A stretch of DNA of 64,000 bases, taken from positions 62,001 to 126,000 of the forward strand of contig JANQJW010000049.1 in assembly GCA_028281445.1 (NCBI GenBank), written 5' to 3'. The first letter of the stretch is position 1. Each line of letters opens with the position of its first letter. The notes under the pieces were generated by a model. The model was given only the letters and a program-made list of their open reading frames with translations. It ran no database searches and had not been told where the DNA came from. This DNA comes from Planctomycetota bacterium. GTDB lineage: Bacteria > Planctomycetota > PLA2 > JAEUHO01. Position numbers and translations under genes: made by a program. This document shows, in pieces, positions 46,024 to 55,188 of this stretch.

Positions 46024-49000
46024 TCACCAACCGCGGTAGATGCGCATCCAGCGCACGAAGCCCTCGTCGTCGGAGTCGGCTGAGCCTTGGTTCATGTGTC
46101 GCGTGATGCCTGTCGGGTCCTGGTAGAGCACGTACGGCGAGTATCCGTACACGTCCGGGTCCACGTTCGCGGCGGCGCCCATGCCTTCGAAGTGGTCGCG
46201 CAGGGTCACGTCGTCGCCGAACGTCTCCTTGGCGAGGGCGATCAGCTTCGCCCGGGCCTTCTCCGGCCACTTTCGTGGCAGATAGACGACGTAGCGCGGG
46301 TTGCAGCCCACTCGCCGGCACGCCCCCTCCGTCGCATTCATGTGCATGCGCGCGTCGTCGACCTTCTCGTCCATGTCCGCCGGGTCCTCGATGAAGGGCA
46401 GCGGATACCAGAGCACCAGGGTGCCGCGTTCGGAGCGCGGTGCGCCCAGGAGGCGGCGCCCGATGATCCAGGTGTCGATGTCGCGCGTCGGCGCGGCAGG
46501 ATCGTGCGCGAAGGGGAAGCCGTGTGGGCAGGAGGCGTGATCGCCCCCGTGGTGAAAGCGCACGCGCGGCTTCTCCACTCGGATCGCCCCGTGCCGCACG
46601 GCGAAGCCCGTGAAGCCCGCGATCGGTTGTCCCGACCCCTCGGCGAACGTGGCGATGCGCCGGCCGTTGATGAAGACGTCCATCACCTCGCCGTCCACAT
46701 CGATGCGGTAGCCGAACTCGTTGTGGTCCTTGAAGCGGGTCGTTGCGAACGTCTCGGCCCCGGTCAGCACGCGGTCGCGGTAGCGCAGACCCGTGACGTG
46801 CAAGCTCACCTCCCGGAGGCGCTCGTCGGGTGCCATGGCGCGGTCCTCCTGGCCCCACTCTCCGGCTTCGAACTTCACGCGTACGTTTCGATCGCTGCGC
46901 GACCAGCCCAGCACGATGGCCCCGTCGCAGTGCGGCGAGAGCAACTCGATGCGCCCGGACAACGAGTACGCCCCATGCATCCGGCGGTCGCTGCGTACGA
47001 ACATCCACGGGCTGCCCGCGATCCCGCTCGATCCTGTCGTCCCGACGGACGCCTTGCCGACGATCAGGTCGCCTTCCGCCGTCAGGCGCCACGCGTCCTT
47101 CTCGCGCCACTTGTCGTATCCGTCGCTGAGGCTCTCCTCCCTCCACGCCTTGTAGACGTGGTGCAGCAGCGGACCGCAGAGCGGGAAGTGGTCGCTGGTC
47201 GGCGCAGCCTTCTTCGCGCCTTCGCGGACCCCGCCGCCTCCGATGCGATCGACCAGCGTCTCGTGCCGGTTGCGGATGATGTGCGCCGCGTAGCGCATGT
47301 CCTTCCCGGCATAGGTCTCCGCCGCCTTCGCGAGCACGCCCGCGTACGCATGCACGGGATGCTTGGCGCTGAGGAACGGCAGATCCGACCGCCCGACTCG
47401 CAAGCGCATCGCCGCGGCGGCTTCCTTGCGCCCTTCCTTTTCCAGGAGCTCTGCCAGCAGCTCGCCGCGCTCGGCCTCGAAGTCGTCCACTGCCAGGGAC
47501 CACTCGAGCAAGCCGATCGCCGCCTTGACCTGGCCGCTCTCGGCGAGGACGACGGCCGCGCGCGCGGGATGGTCCTGGCCGAAGACGGGTTCTTCGCGGT
47601 GGCGCTCCAGGTTCCACGTCTTGGCGTCCTCGACGAAGGGCGAGCGCGAGTCGTCGCCGACATAGAAGGTGAACTTCGACCACCACGCCGGCGGCTTCTC
47701 TGCACGCCAACCCATCAGGAAGTCGCCGAAGCTCTTCGCGAACTCGTCCATGTCCGACGGCCGTCCGTCCGCCCCGTCGGCAAAGTGTGCGGCGAAGAGC
47801 TCGATCGGCTTCTTCGACCCCGTGCCTACGGCCTGCAGATAGGCCTTGAGCTTCGGGCGGAAGAGCTTCTTGCCGCCCATCTCCCATAGGTAGAGGAACG
47901 ACCACAGTGCGTGGCCCGCGGTGTAGTTGTCGCGGTAGTCGTCCCAGTCGCCCTTCACGAACTTCTCGAGCCAGTAGCGATCGCTATAGAGCCTCGAGCC
48001 CGCGTCGTTCACGCGTCCGCCGTCGATGTAGTTGTCGACGAAGTCGCCGGCCATGCTCGACGCAAACGCGCCGCCCGCGTACACGCCGCGCCCCTCGGCC
48101 AGCCAGCCGGGCATGCCCGGGTAGAGCAGCTGATCGAAGCGGTGCATGAGCTCGTGGCTCAGGAGCCGCGCGAGCTCGATCTTCCTTTCTGCGGCGAAGC
48201 GCACGACCGTCACGGCGCCGCGCTGGAAGCCGTTGGCCCAGAAGTAGGGCGTCGATTCGCTCTCGAGATCGGCGAAGGTCGGGAAGACCCGGATCTCGCC
48301 TTGGGCCTTCTTGCGCGTGAAGGGATCCATGCCGAACCAGCGCGCGAGGCGATCGTGTGTGGGTTCGGCCATCTCCGCCGTGGCGAGCAGCGTCCCGTGC
48401 CCGCATGCGCAGGTGATGACATACTTCCCGGTTTCGCTGATCGCACGGCCGGGCCGCCGGATGTTGGCGTGCTTGCGGTTGAACTCGGCGATCTGATCGT
48501 TGTCCATCGCCTCGAGCTGCTTGATGGTCAGCGGCTCCATCTGCTCGGCTTCCAGGGCCGTGAGCGCATCGCGGATGATGCTGTCCGCAAGACTGTCCAG
48601 CGCGGTGCCGCTGCCTTCCTTGGCGCCGGCCGCCTTGGCCTTGGCTTGGGACGCCATGCCGCGGATCGCGCGACCGAGCTCGAGCTTGGCTCCCGAAGGA
48701 TCCGGACCGCCGAGCCCGCCGGCACTCTTCTTGAGCGCGGCGAGCACCGCCTTGACCTTCGGCCGGACCTTGCTGATGGCCTTCGACAGCGCAGCGGCGT
48801 GTGCCTTCCAGAGACGCGGGGCGTCGCTTGTGAGCGCGCGTGCCAGGTCGGTGTAGGCCAGGGCCAGTGCATAGCTGCCCGGACCCTTCGCGCGGCCCGC
48901 GGACTTCGCCAGGCCGGCGACGGCCTTCGCGCGCGCCGTTGCGACCTCACCGAGCAGCGGGTCCTTCTTCTTGTCGATCAGGGCGTCGGCGCCCTTGGGC

Positions 49001-49308
49001 AGCTTGAAGCGGCCCTTCTCGTCAGCGAGCGCCGCGATGAGCGCGTGGCTCCACAGGGTCCGCGCGCTCGGGTCATCCTTGGTGGTTTCGACCAGCTCGA
49101 GGAGGAGCTCCGCCGCGTGCGGGTGCTCTCCCAGGCCGACCAGCAGGTGTCCGACCGCTTCCTTCGTCTTGCCCGCATCGCGCGCACGCGCGGCCGCCTT
49201 GCGTGCTTCGCGCGCCGTGCCGCCGAGCTCGTCCGCGCCGACGCCTGCAGGCAGCAGGAGCGCAGCCAGCAAGACCAGCCCCAGTCGCATGGATCCGCCC
49301 GCCCGCAT
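46024..49308 (-). CDS. Secreted HExxH zinc-peptidase-like protein
   Basis: 1094 aa with a signal peptide in the first ~25 residues. The ATG at 49308 has GAGGAAC upstream; the ATG at 49290 is an alternative. A helical, Ala/Lys-rich N-terminal region (residues 30-260) precedes a gluzincin-like domain with H385-E386-x2-H389 and a downstream E405 in GWLAEGRG as third zinc ligand. A region around 560-650 is TPR-like, and residues ~730-890 look like a concanavalin-like sandwich (GRIELLSPHCDGAIVLGWS). The C-terminal ~150 residues have many His/Cys/Trp and no assigned family. It may be a cell-surface or periplasmic peptidase. Confidence 0.75.
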   Translation of the reverse strand: MRAGGSMRLGLVLLAALLLPAGVGADELGGTAREARKAAARARDAGKTKEAVGHLLVGLGEHPHAAELLLELVETTKDDPSARTLWSHALIAALADEKGRFKLPKGADALIDKKKDPLLGEVATARAKAVAGLAKSAGRAKGPGSYALALAYTDLARALTSDAPRLWKAHAAALSKAISKVRPKVKAVLAALKKSAGGLGGPDPSGAKLELGRAIRGMASQAKAKAAGAKEGSGTALDSLADSIIRDALTALEAEQMEPLTIKQLEAMDNDQIAEFNRKHANIRRPGRAISETGKYVITCACGHGTLLATAEMAEPTHDRLARWFGMDPFTRKKAQGEIRVFPTFADLESESTPYFWANGFQRGAVTVVRFAAERKIELARLLSHELMHRFDQLLYPGMPGWLAEGRGVYAGGAFASSMAGDFVDNYIDGGRVNDAGSRLYSDRYWLEKFVKGDWDDYRDNYTAGHALWSFLYLWEMGGKKLFRPKLKAYLQAVGTGSKKPIELFAAHFADGADGRPSDMDEFAKSFGDFLMGWRAEKPPAWWSKFTFYVGDDSRSPFVEDAKTWNLERHREEPVFGQDHPARAAVVLAESGQVKAAIGLLEWSLAVDDFEAERGELLAELLEKEGRKEAAAAMRLRVGRSDLPFLSAKHPVHAYAGVLAKAAETYAGKDMRYAAHIIRNRHETLVDRIGGGGVREGAKKAAPTSDHFPLCGPLLHHVYKAWREESLSDGYDKWREKDAWRLTAEGDLIVGKASVGTTGSSGIAGSPWMFVRSDRRMHGAYSLSGRIELLSPHCDGAIVLGWSRSDRNVRVKFEAGEWGQEDRAMAPDERLREVSLHVTGLRYRDRVLTGAETFATTRFKDHNEFGYRIDVDGEVMDVFINGRRIATFAEGSGQPIAGFTGFAVRHGAIRVEKPRVRFHHGGDHASCPHGFPFAHDPAAPTRDIDTWIIGRRLLGAPRSERGTLVLWYPLPFIEDPADMDEKVDDARMHMNATEGACRRVGCNPRYVVYLPRKWPEKARAKLIALAKETFGDDVTLRDHFEGMGAAANVDPDVYGYSPYVLYQDPTGITRHMNQGSADSDDEGFVRWMRIYRGW

Positions 49309-49360
49309 CGTGTTCCTCGCCCCGCCGGGCGGACACTCTACCGGGAGTCAGGCCTCGTCG

Positions 49361-50953
49361 TCAGCGGACGAGGAAGGACGCGACGGCGTTCACGCGGTGC
49401 TCGGTCAGCGTGTCCTTGCCGCCCCAGATGGGCAGGCGGCGGCCGATCCCCGAGAAGATGTCGTGAATCAGGAAGCGCGCGCCGAGGTTGTCCTTCTTCG
49501 CGGGGTCGCTGAAGAGCTGCAGCGGGTAGGCGGCGTTGCCGAACACGGGAATGACCCCCGCGCCCAATGCCACCCACGGGGCCGGGCGTGGCGTGCCGAT
49601 GCTCTGGATGCAGCGCCATGAGGTGTACAGGGTGCGGCCGATGGCGCCACCACCCAGGATGAGGAACGCCGTCAGGCCGCTGCTCGAGATCACGCCGGTG
49701 GCGTAGAGCGCCGGAACGAGGCCCCACACCAGCAGCTTGACCGTCGGCTTGATGGCGAGATGCACGCCGAAGTCGGCAATCGACTCGGCGGCCCGGTGCT
49801 CGCTCAGCGACGCGCGAATGGCGTGGGCCGACTCCCGTCCGAGGAAGCCGCGCTTGCGCCAGAAGATCAACCGGCGGCGAACGAACGCGTGGGCCCAGCG
49901 CGTGCGCACGCGCTGCGAGCCGAGGAACTTGAGCAGACGGGATACGGCCGCGGTGAGCGGGCGAGGCGCCAGGCGCTTGCCGAGCCAGCGGGCTGCACGG
50001 ACGGCGCGATTGGGCAGCTTCTTCACCTGCCGGATGACGAGCTTGCCGAGCCAGGCGACGGGACGGTCCCAGTACGCCTTCGCCTCGTCGCGCTCGATGG
50101 CACCCTTCGCGTGATGGCTCGTGATGCTCTTCTGGTGACGGCGTAGCGACTTCCAGCTGCGCTGGCGGTCTTCCAGCTCGTCGATGTTGTCCAGCAGCGC
50201 GTCCCACTCGCGCTCGGGCAGGCGCTTGCGGAGCTCGTCCTCGTGCGAAGCAATGTAGCCGCGGAGGCGCACGACGTTGACGTCGTCGAAGAGCCAGCGG
50301 TCGTACTTGAAGCAGAGCGGGAGGTACGTGGCGAAGAGGTGCCACGGATTCATGGGGAAGAGTGCGGGTACCCCCGATTCGAGGTCGATCCAGACCCAGT
50401 GCGTCCCGCCCAGGCCGCTCGTGTCGCGCATGAAGTTGGCGGCGGCGACCGGGTTGCCGCGCCCCGCCTGCCAGAGCAGGCCCTCGAAGCCCGCGTCCTT
50501 CAGGTGGACCTGGAGAGGCTTGAGGATCGTGCGTGCCAGGTCGCGCGCCTCGTTGGGTACCTCACCGCCGGGGAGGTCGAGCATCGCGTGCCGGCCCATG
50601 ACGCGCTCGGCGGTCAGCTCGTAGGCGCGGTGTTCCTCGTTCCAGCGCGAGCCGACCGTGCGCGGCAGGCGCAGGCGGTCGCCGAACCAGTAGCGCACGA
50701 GCGGCTCGAGGATCCGGCGGCGCAGGACGGCGCAGTCCACCGCGGCAGCGCACCAGCGGTACGGGTTGCTCGCGCCCGTCAGCACGGTCATGACCAGCGT
50801 GCTGGCCGTATCCGGCAGGAAGACCTTCGTAGCAGCCGGCATCCCGTCGGCGGCGACCTCGGCGAAGACGACGCCGGAGCGGCCACGGCCGAGCGGCTTG
50901 CGCACGGCCGCGGCGGCCGCAGCGGGCGGGGAATGGGGGGGTGCTGTGGTCAC
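49361..50953 (-). CDS. Kinase-like-fold membrane protein of unknown function
   Basis: 530 aa from a GTG at 50953 with GGGAGG close upstream; ATG 50977 is an alternative. Residues 21-30 (LGRGRSGVVF) resemble a kinase glycine loop and ATKVF at 41-45 could hold the ATP-binding Lys. A later HWVWIDLESG could be a DFG-like metal-binding Asp in a lipopolysaccharide-kinase-like fold. A canonical HRD is not seen, so activity is doubtful. The middle is highly basic. Near residues 405-490 there are two or three transmembrane segments (VKLLVWGLVPALYATGVISS, LTAFLILGGGAIGRTLY). It may modify lipids or glycolipids at the membrane. Confidence 0.6.
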   Translation of the reverse strand: MTTAPPHSPPAAAAAAVRKPLGRGRSGVVFAEVAADGMPAATKVFLPDTASTLVMTVLTGASNPYRWCAAAVDCAVLRRRILEPLVRYWFGDRLRLPRTVGSRWNEEHRAYELTAERVMGRHAMLDLPGGEVPNEARDLARTILKPLQVHLKDAGFEGLLWQAGRGNPVAAANFMRDTSGLGGTHWVWIDLESGVPALFPMNPWHLFATYLPLCFKYDRWLFDDVNVVRLRGYIASHEDELRKRLPEREWDALLDNIDELEDRQRSWKSLRRHQKSITSHHAKGAIERDEAKAYWDRPVAWLGKLVIRQVKKLPNRAVRAARWLGKRLAPRPLTAAVSRLLKFLGSQRVRTRWAHAFVRRRLIFWRKRGFLGRESAHAIRASLSEHRAAESIADFGVHLAIKPTVKLLVWGLVPALYATGVISSSGLTAFLILGGGAIGRTLYTSWRCIQSIGTPRPAPWVALGAGVIPVFGNAAYPLQLFSDPAKKDNLGARFLIHDIFSGIGRRLPIWGGKDTLTEHRVNAVASFLVR

Positions 50954-51096
50954 GACGCCTCCCGGAGGACTCCGCATCCCCTGTCGACCAGCGGCCCGCC
51001 CGGCCCTGACTCCTTTCGTTCTGCACAACAACTGCCGAACCGGTTCTTCAGCCCGAGGCCCCAGGACGCCGATTCAACGCTCCGTAGGGAGGGTTC
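50954..51096. promoter_or_regulatory. Divergent intergenic region with a 10-base palindrome
   Basis: This 143-base region lies between the kinase-like gene and a membrane-protein gene. It contains a perfect palindrome GAACCGGTTC at 51037-51046, about 50 bases before the downstream start. No clear promoter boxes are visible. Confidence 0.25.
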
Positions 51097-51780
51097 ATGG
51101 CGCGCTTCGAGACGCGGTACAGGGCACGCAAGATCGCCATCCAGCTCAGCATCGCGGCGGCAGCGCTCTGCGCGCTGCATGTGATCGCCATGTGTATCTA
51201 CTGGTCCGACATCGAGGACAGCTGGGACTTCGACCTGCGCTGGACCCACGTGAGCATCTTCGACCTCGACACGGAGGAGAGCTTCGGTACGTGGCTCGCC
51301 ACGATGATGCTGATGTTCTCCTCGCGCCTCCTCTTCCTGCAGGCGCGAGCGGTCAAGAAGGCCGGCGCGCCCAGATGGTGGTCGCGCTACTGGTGGATCC
51401 TCGGCCTCGGCTTCGCGTGGCTGTCGGTTGACGAGGTTGCCGGCATGCACGAGTGGGTGAACGCGCACACCGAGGAGCTGTGGACCGGCTACGGGCTCAT
51501 CGTTGCGAGCGTGGTCGGGATCGCGTTCATCCCGTTCCTATGGAACCTGCCGGGACGGACCCAGGCGCTCTTCATCCTCTCCGGACTCATCTACCTGGGA
51601 GGGGCTCTCGGCGTCGAGCACGTCAACGACTTTGCGAAGACGCTCGAGTACAACCTCTGGAACACCCTTGAAGAGGGCATGGAGATGTACGGCGTCATCC
51701 TCTTCATCTACGCCCTGCTTACGCACATGGCGGGCGGACCACGCACCGCACTCTGGAAGACGACGGTCGTCGAGAGGTAG
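51097..51780 (+). CDS. Six-helix membrane protein of unknown function
   Basis: 227 aa, with GTAGGGAGGG just before the ATG. About six transmembrane helices are visible. Acidic and His residues recur in or near helices: LSVDEVAGMHEWVN (about residues 109-122), LGVEHVND (~170) and LEEGMEMYG (~190). Such an arrangement can bind metal within the membrane, though no known family comes to mind. The C-terminal tail is short and basic. Adjacent genes give no clear clue. Confidence 0.65.
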   Translation: MARFETRYRARKIAIQLSIAAAALCALHVIAMCIYWSDIEDSWDFDLRWTHVSIFDLDTEESFGTWLATMMLMFSSRLLFLQARAVKKAGAPRWWSRYWWILGLGFAWLSVDEVAGMHEWVNAHTEELWTGYGLIVASVVGIAFIPFLWNLPGRTQALFILSGLIYLGGALGVEHVNDFAKTLEYNLWNTLEEGMEMYGVILFIYALLTHMAGGPRTALWKTTVVER

Positions 51781-51808
51781 GGCGCTGGCGACGGCCCTTG
51801 GGCTGTAG

Positions 51809-51829
51809 GGAGGGGCCTTGTGCCCCTCC
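51809..51829. terminator. Hairpin between convergent genes, possible bidirectional terminator
   Basis: GGAGGGGC-CTTGT-GCCCCTCC forms a perfect 8-base, GC-rich stem with a 5-base loop. It lies in the 54-base gap between two convergent genes (stops at 51780 and 51835). No U-run follows on either strand, so Rho-independent action is uncertain. Confidence 0.45.
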
Positions 51830-51834
51830 GCGAC

Positions 51835-52281
51835 CTAGGCGGCCTCCGCGACCTTCTTGAGATCGTCCAGGTCCTTCTGCATCAGCTTCTTCATCGAGCC
51901 CGAGAACATCCAGCCCAGCGGCGTCATCAGCTTCGCCATGAAGCCGCGCGCCTTGGAGAGCATCGTCATCTCGACCCTCGTGCCTTCGCCCTCGGGCGTG
52001 AACGTGAACGTCGTGAAGAAGTCGCAGCCGCAGGTATCGGCCTGCACGGTGTAGCTGCGCGGCGGATCGAACTTCGAGATCCACATCTCCTCCACCGCCT
52101 TCTTCTTGAAGATGACCCGCGTCTCCTTCCAGCGCGTGCCTTCCGCGACGGGGCCTTCGCCCAGCAATTCGATGCTCTCGATGCCTTCGACGTTCGTCGC
52201 GGCGTTCTCCAGGTCCGTGAAGACTTCGAACACGCGCTCCTGGGACGCGTTCACCCTGGTGCTCATCTGGATCGTGCCCAT
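51835..52281 (-). CDS. SRPBCC-family protein
   Basis: 148 aa from the ATG at 52281 with GGGAG seven bases upstream; the long open frame upstream is a shadow. The START/Bet v1-like pattern is clear: VNASQERVFEVFTDLENA, then GEGPVAEGTRWKETRV, a strand pair ending CDFFTTFTFTPEGEGTRVEM, and a long C-terminal helix (KKLMQKDLDDLKKVAEAA). The family binds hydrophobic ligands or acts in polyketide/lipid chemistry; no catalytic residues point to a specific role. It is divergent from the secreted protein at 52333. Confidence 0.85.
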   Translation of the reverse strand: MGTIQMSTRVNASQERVFEVFTDLENAATNVEGIESIELLGEGPVAEGTRWKETRVIFKKKAVEEMWISKFDPPRSYTVQADTCGCDFFTTFTFTPEGEGTRVEMTMLSKARGFMAKLMTPLGWMFSGSMKKLMQKDLDDLKKVAEAA

Positions 52282-52332
52282 GTCCGTCTCCCTCGTCGAC
52301 CATGCCGCGGGGCGGCAGGATACAGTGCGGCG

Positions 52333-53133
52333 ATGACCCGTTGGGCGTACACGCTGGCCGCGTGTCTGGTCGTCGCCGGCATCGTCGGCACCTGGCTGGA
52401 ACAATGCAACGCGCCGCCTGCCCCGCTGCCGGACGACGCCGACGAAGCCACGCCCGACGCCGGCGGCGCGCCGGCCTTGGAGGGCGCGCAGGGCGCCGGC
52501 CCGCCCGTGCCCGCGCCGGTTGCATCCTCGGAAGCGCCGAGCTCCGTCCCCGAGCCGAGGGCGGAGACCTTCGTCGAGAACGAGCTCAGCCGCCACTTCA
52601 CGCGCTGGACGGGCACGGTTCGCTACGGGGACGGTACGCCGATCCGTGGTCCGGCGCGCCTGGAGGTCCGCCGCCCGGGCAACCGCAACCACATCGTCGT
52701 GTCCTGCTCGGACGACGGGCGCTTCGACCTGCGGCTGCCGCACGCACGCTACACGCTGATCCTGCGCAAGCCCGAGGGCAAGCACACGTTGCTCGAGGAC
52801 GCAGAGGTCGACGGCGAGACGATGGAGCGAGACCTGGTGCTCGTCGGCGCCTACGTGCGCGGCACGGTCACGCGCGACTCGACGGGCGCGCTGATGACGC
52901 GCCCTGGAACGCAGGGCATGTGGTTCGCACGCGCCGGCCGGGACGCGCGCCGCGGGCGCTTCATCCGCTTCGGCAAGGACGGACACTACGGGATCGACGG
53001 CCTGCGTCCGGGCAGCTACGTCGTGCGGGGCTGGCCCAAGGCCGTGGTCGATACCAGTGGGCGGTTACCGACCATTACCGTGACCGAGACGGACACGCGC
53101 GTCGATCTCGACATCACGGTGCTTGACGAGTGA
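52333..53133 (+). CDS. Secreted or anchored carboxypeptidase-regulatory-like protein
   Basis: 266 aa from the ATG at 52333. A hydrophobic signal/anchor at residues 5-21 is followed by a Pro/Ala/Asp-rich linker (about 25-80) and a beta-sandwich of the carboxypeptidase regulatory-like type: GTVRYGDGTPIRGPARLEVR, GRFDLRLPHARYTLIL and, as a second copy, GTVTRDSTGALMTRPGTQG, GIDGLRPGSYVVRGWP. The ribosome site is weak (GGGGCGG). Its end overlaps the convergent CPBP protease gene by 20 bases. It is probably a cell-envelope structural or binding protein. Confidence 0.7.
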   Translation: MTRWAYTLAACLVVAGIVGTWLEQCNAPPAPLPDDADEATPDAGGAPALEGAQGAGPPVPAPVASSEAPSSVPEPRAETFVENELSRHFTRWTGTVRYGDGTPIRGPARLEVRRPGNRNHIVVSCSDDGRFDLRLPHARYTLILRKPEGKHTLLEDAEVDGETMERDLVLVGAYVRGTVTRDSTGALMTRPGTQGMWFARAGRDARRGRFIRFGKDGHYGIDGLRPGSYVVRGWPKAVVDTSGRLPTITVTETDTRVDLDITVLDE

Positions 53134-53806
53134 AGAGCAGGTCCCAGCCGATGGCGAGCACGGCGACGTCCACCAGGGCGTGGCTGACGTAGCCCGACCA
53201 GATCGACTTGTAGCGTCGGTAGCACCAGGTCCAGAGCAGGCCGCCCGTGAACACGCCGGCGGAGCCGAGGAGGACGAACGACCAGTCGAAGTACGCGCGC
53301 AGGATGATCACGTGGTGCGCGGTGAAGATCGCCGCCGCCAGCAGCATGGCCGGCGTCTCGTTCATCAGCGCTTCGCAGCGCGTGTAGACGAACCAACGAA
53401 ACGCGTATTCCTCGAGCAGCGCGTTGACGAAGACGATCCACGCGCACACGAGGAGGAAGCTCCGCTTCGTGTCGAAGCCGAGGTCTGCTGCGATTGTGCG
53501 GAGCGGTGCCGGATCGATGGCGTCGCGCAGCCACAGCGTGTAGACGCCCCAGATCGCGCCGCAGATGACGAGCCCGAGCCCGATGCCGGCGGCGAGCCCT
53601 CCCTTGCGCATCGGCGAGAGCGAGAATGGCTGCTTGTCGACCGCGCGCCGCCAGATCAGCGGTGTCACGTAGAGGATCACCTTGCACGCCGCGAAGATCA
53701 GCTTCCCGATCGGCCCCGTCGCCCAGACGAACGCCGCGCTCGCCCCGATGGACGGCGCAGGCGCGGTGATCAAGAGAGCTGCGAGAGCCTGCCGACGCTT
53801 CGACAT
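53114..53806 (-). CDS. CPBP-family intramembrane metalloprotease
   Basis: 230 aa from the ATG at 53806 (MSKRRQALAALL); upstream in-frame codons are Arg-rich and non-coding in look. Six or more transmembrane helices. The three catalytic motifs of the CAAX/CPBP family are present: EEYAFRW (EExxxR), FTAHHV (FxxxH) and SHALVD (HxxxD). Bacterial members cleave or process membrane-associated peptides, and some confer bacteriocin immunity. The substrate is unknown. Confidence 0.88.
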   Translation of the reverse strand: MSKRRQALAALLITAPAPSIGASAAFVWATGPIGKLIFAACKVILYVTPLIWRRAVDKQPFSLSPMRKGGLAAGIGLGLVICGAIWGVYTLWLRDAIDPAPLRTIAADLGFDTKRSFLLVCAWIVFVNALLEEYAFRWFVYTRCEALMNETPAMLLAAAIFTAHHVIILRAYFDWSFVLLGSAGVFTGGLLWTWCYRRYKSIWSGYVSHALVDVAVLAIGWDLLFTRQAP

Positions 53807-54165
53807 GGCGCAGAGCGTACGCAGCCGACGAAGCGACGCCGCGTCCCTTCTCTGCGCAGGCTTGTCGGGGCGAAGGTGCCGCAAAGCCGCTGAGCCCGTC
53901 GCGTGGCATGCCACGCGAGGGCGGAAGCGGCGCAGCGCCACCGAGCACCCGGCAAGCCAAGGTGGGCGGGGCCGGCGAGCGGGTCCCTAACATGACCACC
54001 AGTGCAAAGCGGGCCCGCTCGACCGACGCCGCCCGAATCCCGTGTTGTTGAAGCGCCCCGGCAAGCGGCGTTCGTCGTACCGCATTTCACGTTCGTTTCA
54101 GGAATCCCAACTCAGAGTCCCCCGTCCTTGTTGTCTGCCGGTTCGCGCTGCCTACGCTGGAGCGC
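53807..54165. other. Gene-free stretch with a 20-base perfect palindrome
   Basis: This 359-base region lies between the CPBP gene (-) and the broken WD40 gene (+). No open frame here has coding character. At 53899-53918 it holds a perfect 20-base palindrome centred on GTGGCATGCCAC, which could be a strong operator or a cruciform site. No T-run follows, so a terminator is unlikely. I see no tRNA or other RNA gene. Confidence 0.5.
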
Positions 54166-55185
54166 ATGGGTTGGCTTCGGATCGCGTTCCTCGTCGTGCT
54201 GCTTCCTCTGTCCGCCGCAGCGATCGCATTCGCCGAGCCTCCCGCGACGGCGCAGCAGAGTCCGTTCCTGAGCGACGTCGTGGTCGTCAAGGGCGCGCAC
54301 AAGGGGCTCGTCCGCACGATGGCGTTCCACCCGCAGAAGGACCTCCTCGCCACGGGCGGCTCGGATCGCGCGCTGCGCATCTGGAAGCCCGGCGCCGAGA
54401 AGCCTCACGCCGAGCTGGTGTTGCCACGCTCCGGGTGAGGCCCCTGAATCGCCTCGATCGCCTTCGGTCCGAAGGGCACACGCATCTTGTCCGGCGCCAT
54501 CGACGGTGAGATCCGCCTGCACGATGCAAAGACGTGCAAGGTGCAGAAGACCCTCGGCGTCCACGAGGAGTTCAGCCATGCGGTGGCGTGGTCACCGGAC
54601 GGCGCGCTACTCGCCTCGGCCTGTGACAACGGCACGCTCGCGCTCTGGGATGCCGAGACCGGCGAGCTCATCCGCAAGTGGAAGGGCCATGAGAAGGCGG
54701 TCTGGGCGCTGCTGTTCTCGCGCGACAGCGAACGGCTCTACTCCGCCGGCGGCGACAGGATGATCGGCGTGTGGGACGTGTTCAGTGGCAAGCGCAAGGG
54801 CCACTGGGACGGCCACTCCAAGCGCGTGATCGCGCTGGCGCTCGATCCCAAGGGAGAGCGGCTTGCGTCGGCGGGCGCCGACGCGGGCATCCGCATCTGG
54901 GACGTCGAGGAAGGCACGGTGGTGCGCAGCATCGAGGTCCACGAGGGATCGATCTTCGCCCTCGCCTGGCATCCCTCGCGCCCATGGCTCGCGTCGGGCG
55001 GCGAGGACAAGGTCGTGCGCGTCACGAACGTCGAGGATGCGTCCGTCGTCCACACACACGACGCCCACGAGAAGACGGTGTTTTCCCTGGGCTGGGACCG
55101 CACGGGTAGCCGGCTGGCAAGCGGCGACCAGAACGGCGTGATTGCCTACGTGCGCAAGCCGCTGGGCAGGGCCGACTCGCCGTAG
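54166..55185 (+). pseudogene. WD40 beta-propeller gene interrupted by two in-frame stops
   Basis: A signal peptide (residues 4-23) and a first WD40 blade run to a TGA at 54436-54438. A second TGA in the same frame follows at 54445-54447. After it the same frame continues as WD40 sequence (IASIAFGPKGTRIL) with no further stop to 55185. Counting through the break gives seven blades, with blade 2 spanning it, so one intact gene is the likely ancestor. A one-base shift on either side of the 54434-54447 segment would give GEAPE in place of the stops, so a pair of compensating indels or a local sequence error explains it well. A TTG at 54487 could restart a truncated 232-aa protein, but that would lack a signal peptide. 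The intact form would be a periplasmic scaffold. Confidence 0.75.
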
Positions 55186-55188
55186 CGC

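Noticed and set aside
54487-55185. Separate 232-aa WD40 gene starting at TTG
   Set aside because: No ribosome site or signal peptide, and the upstream in-frame sequence continues a WD40 blade.
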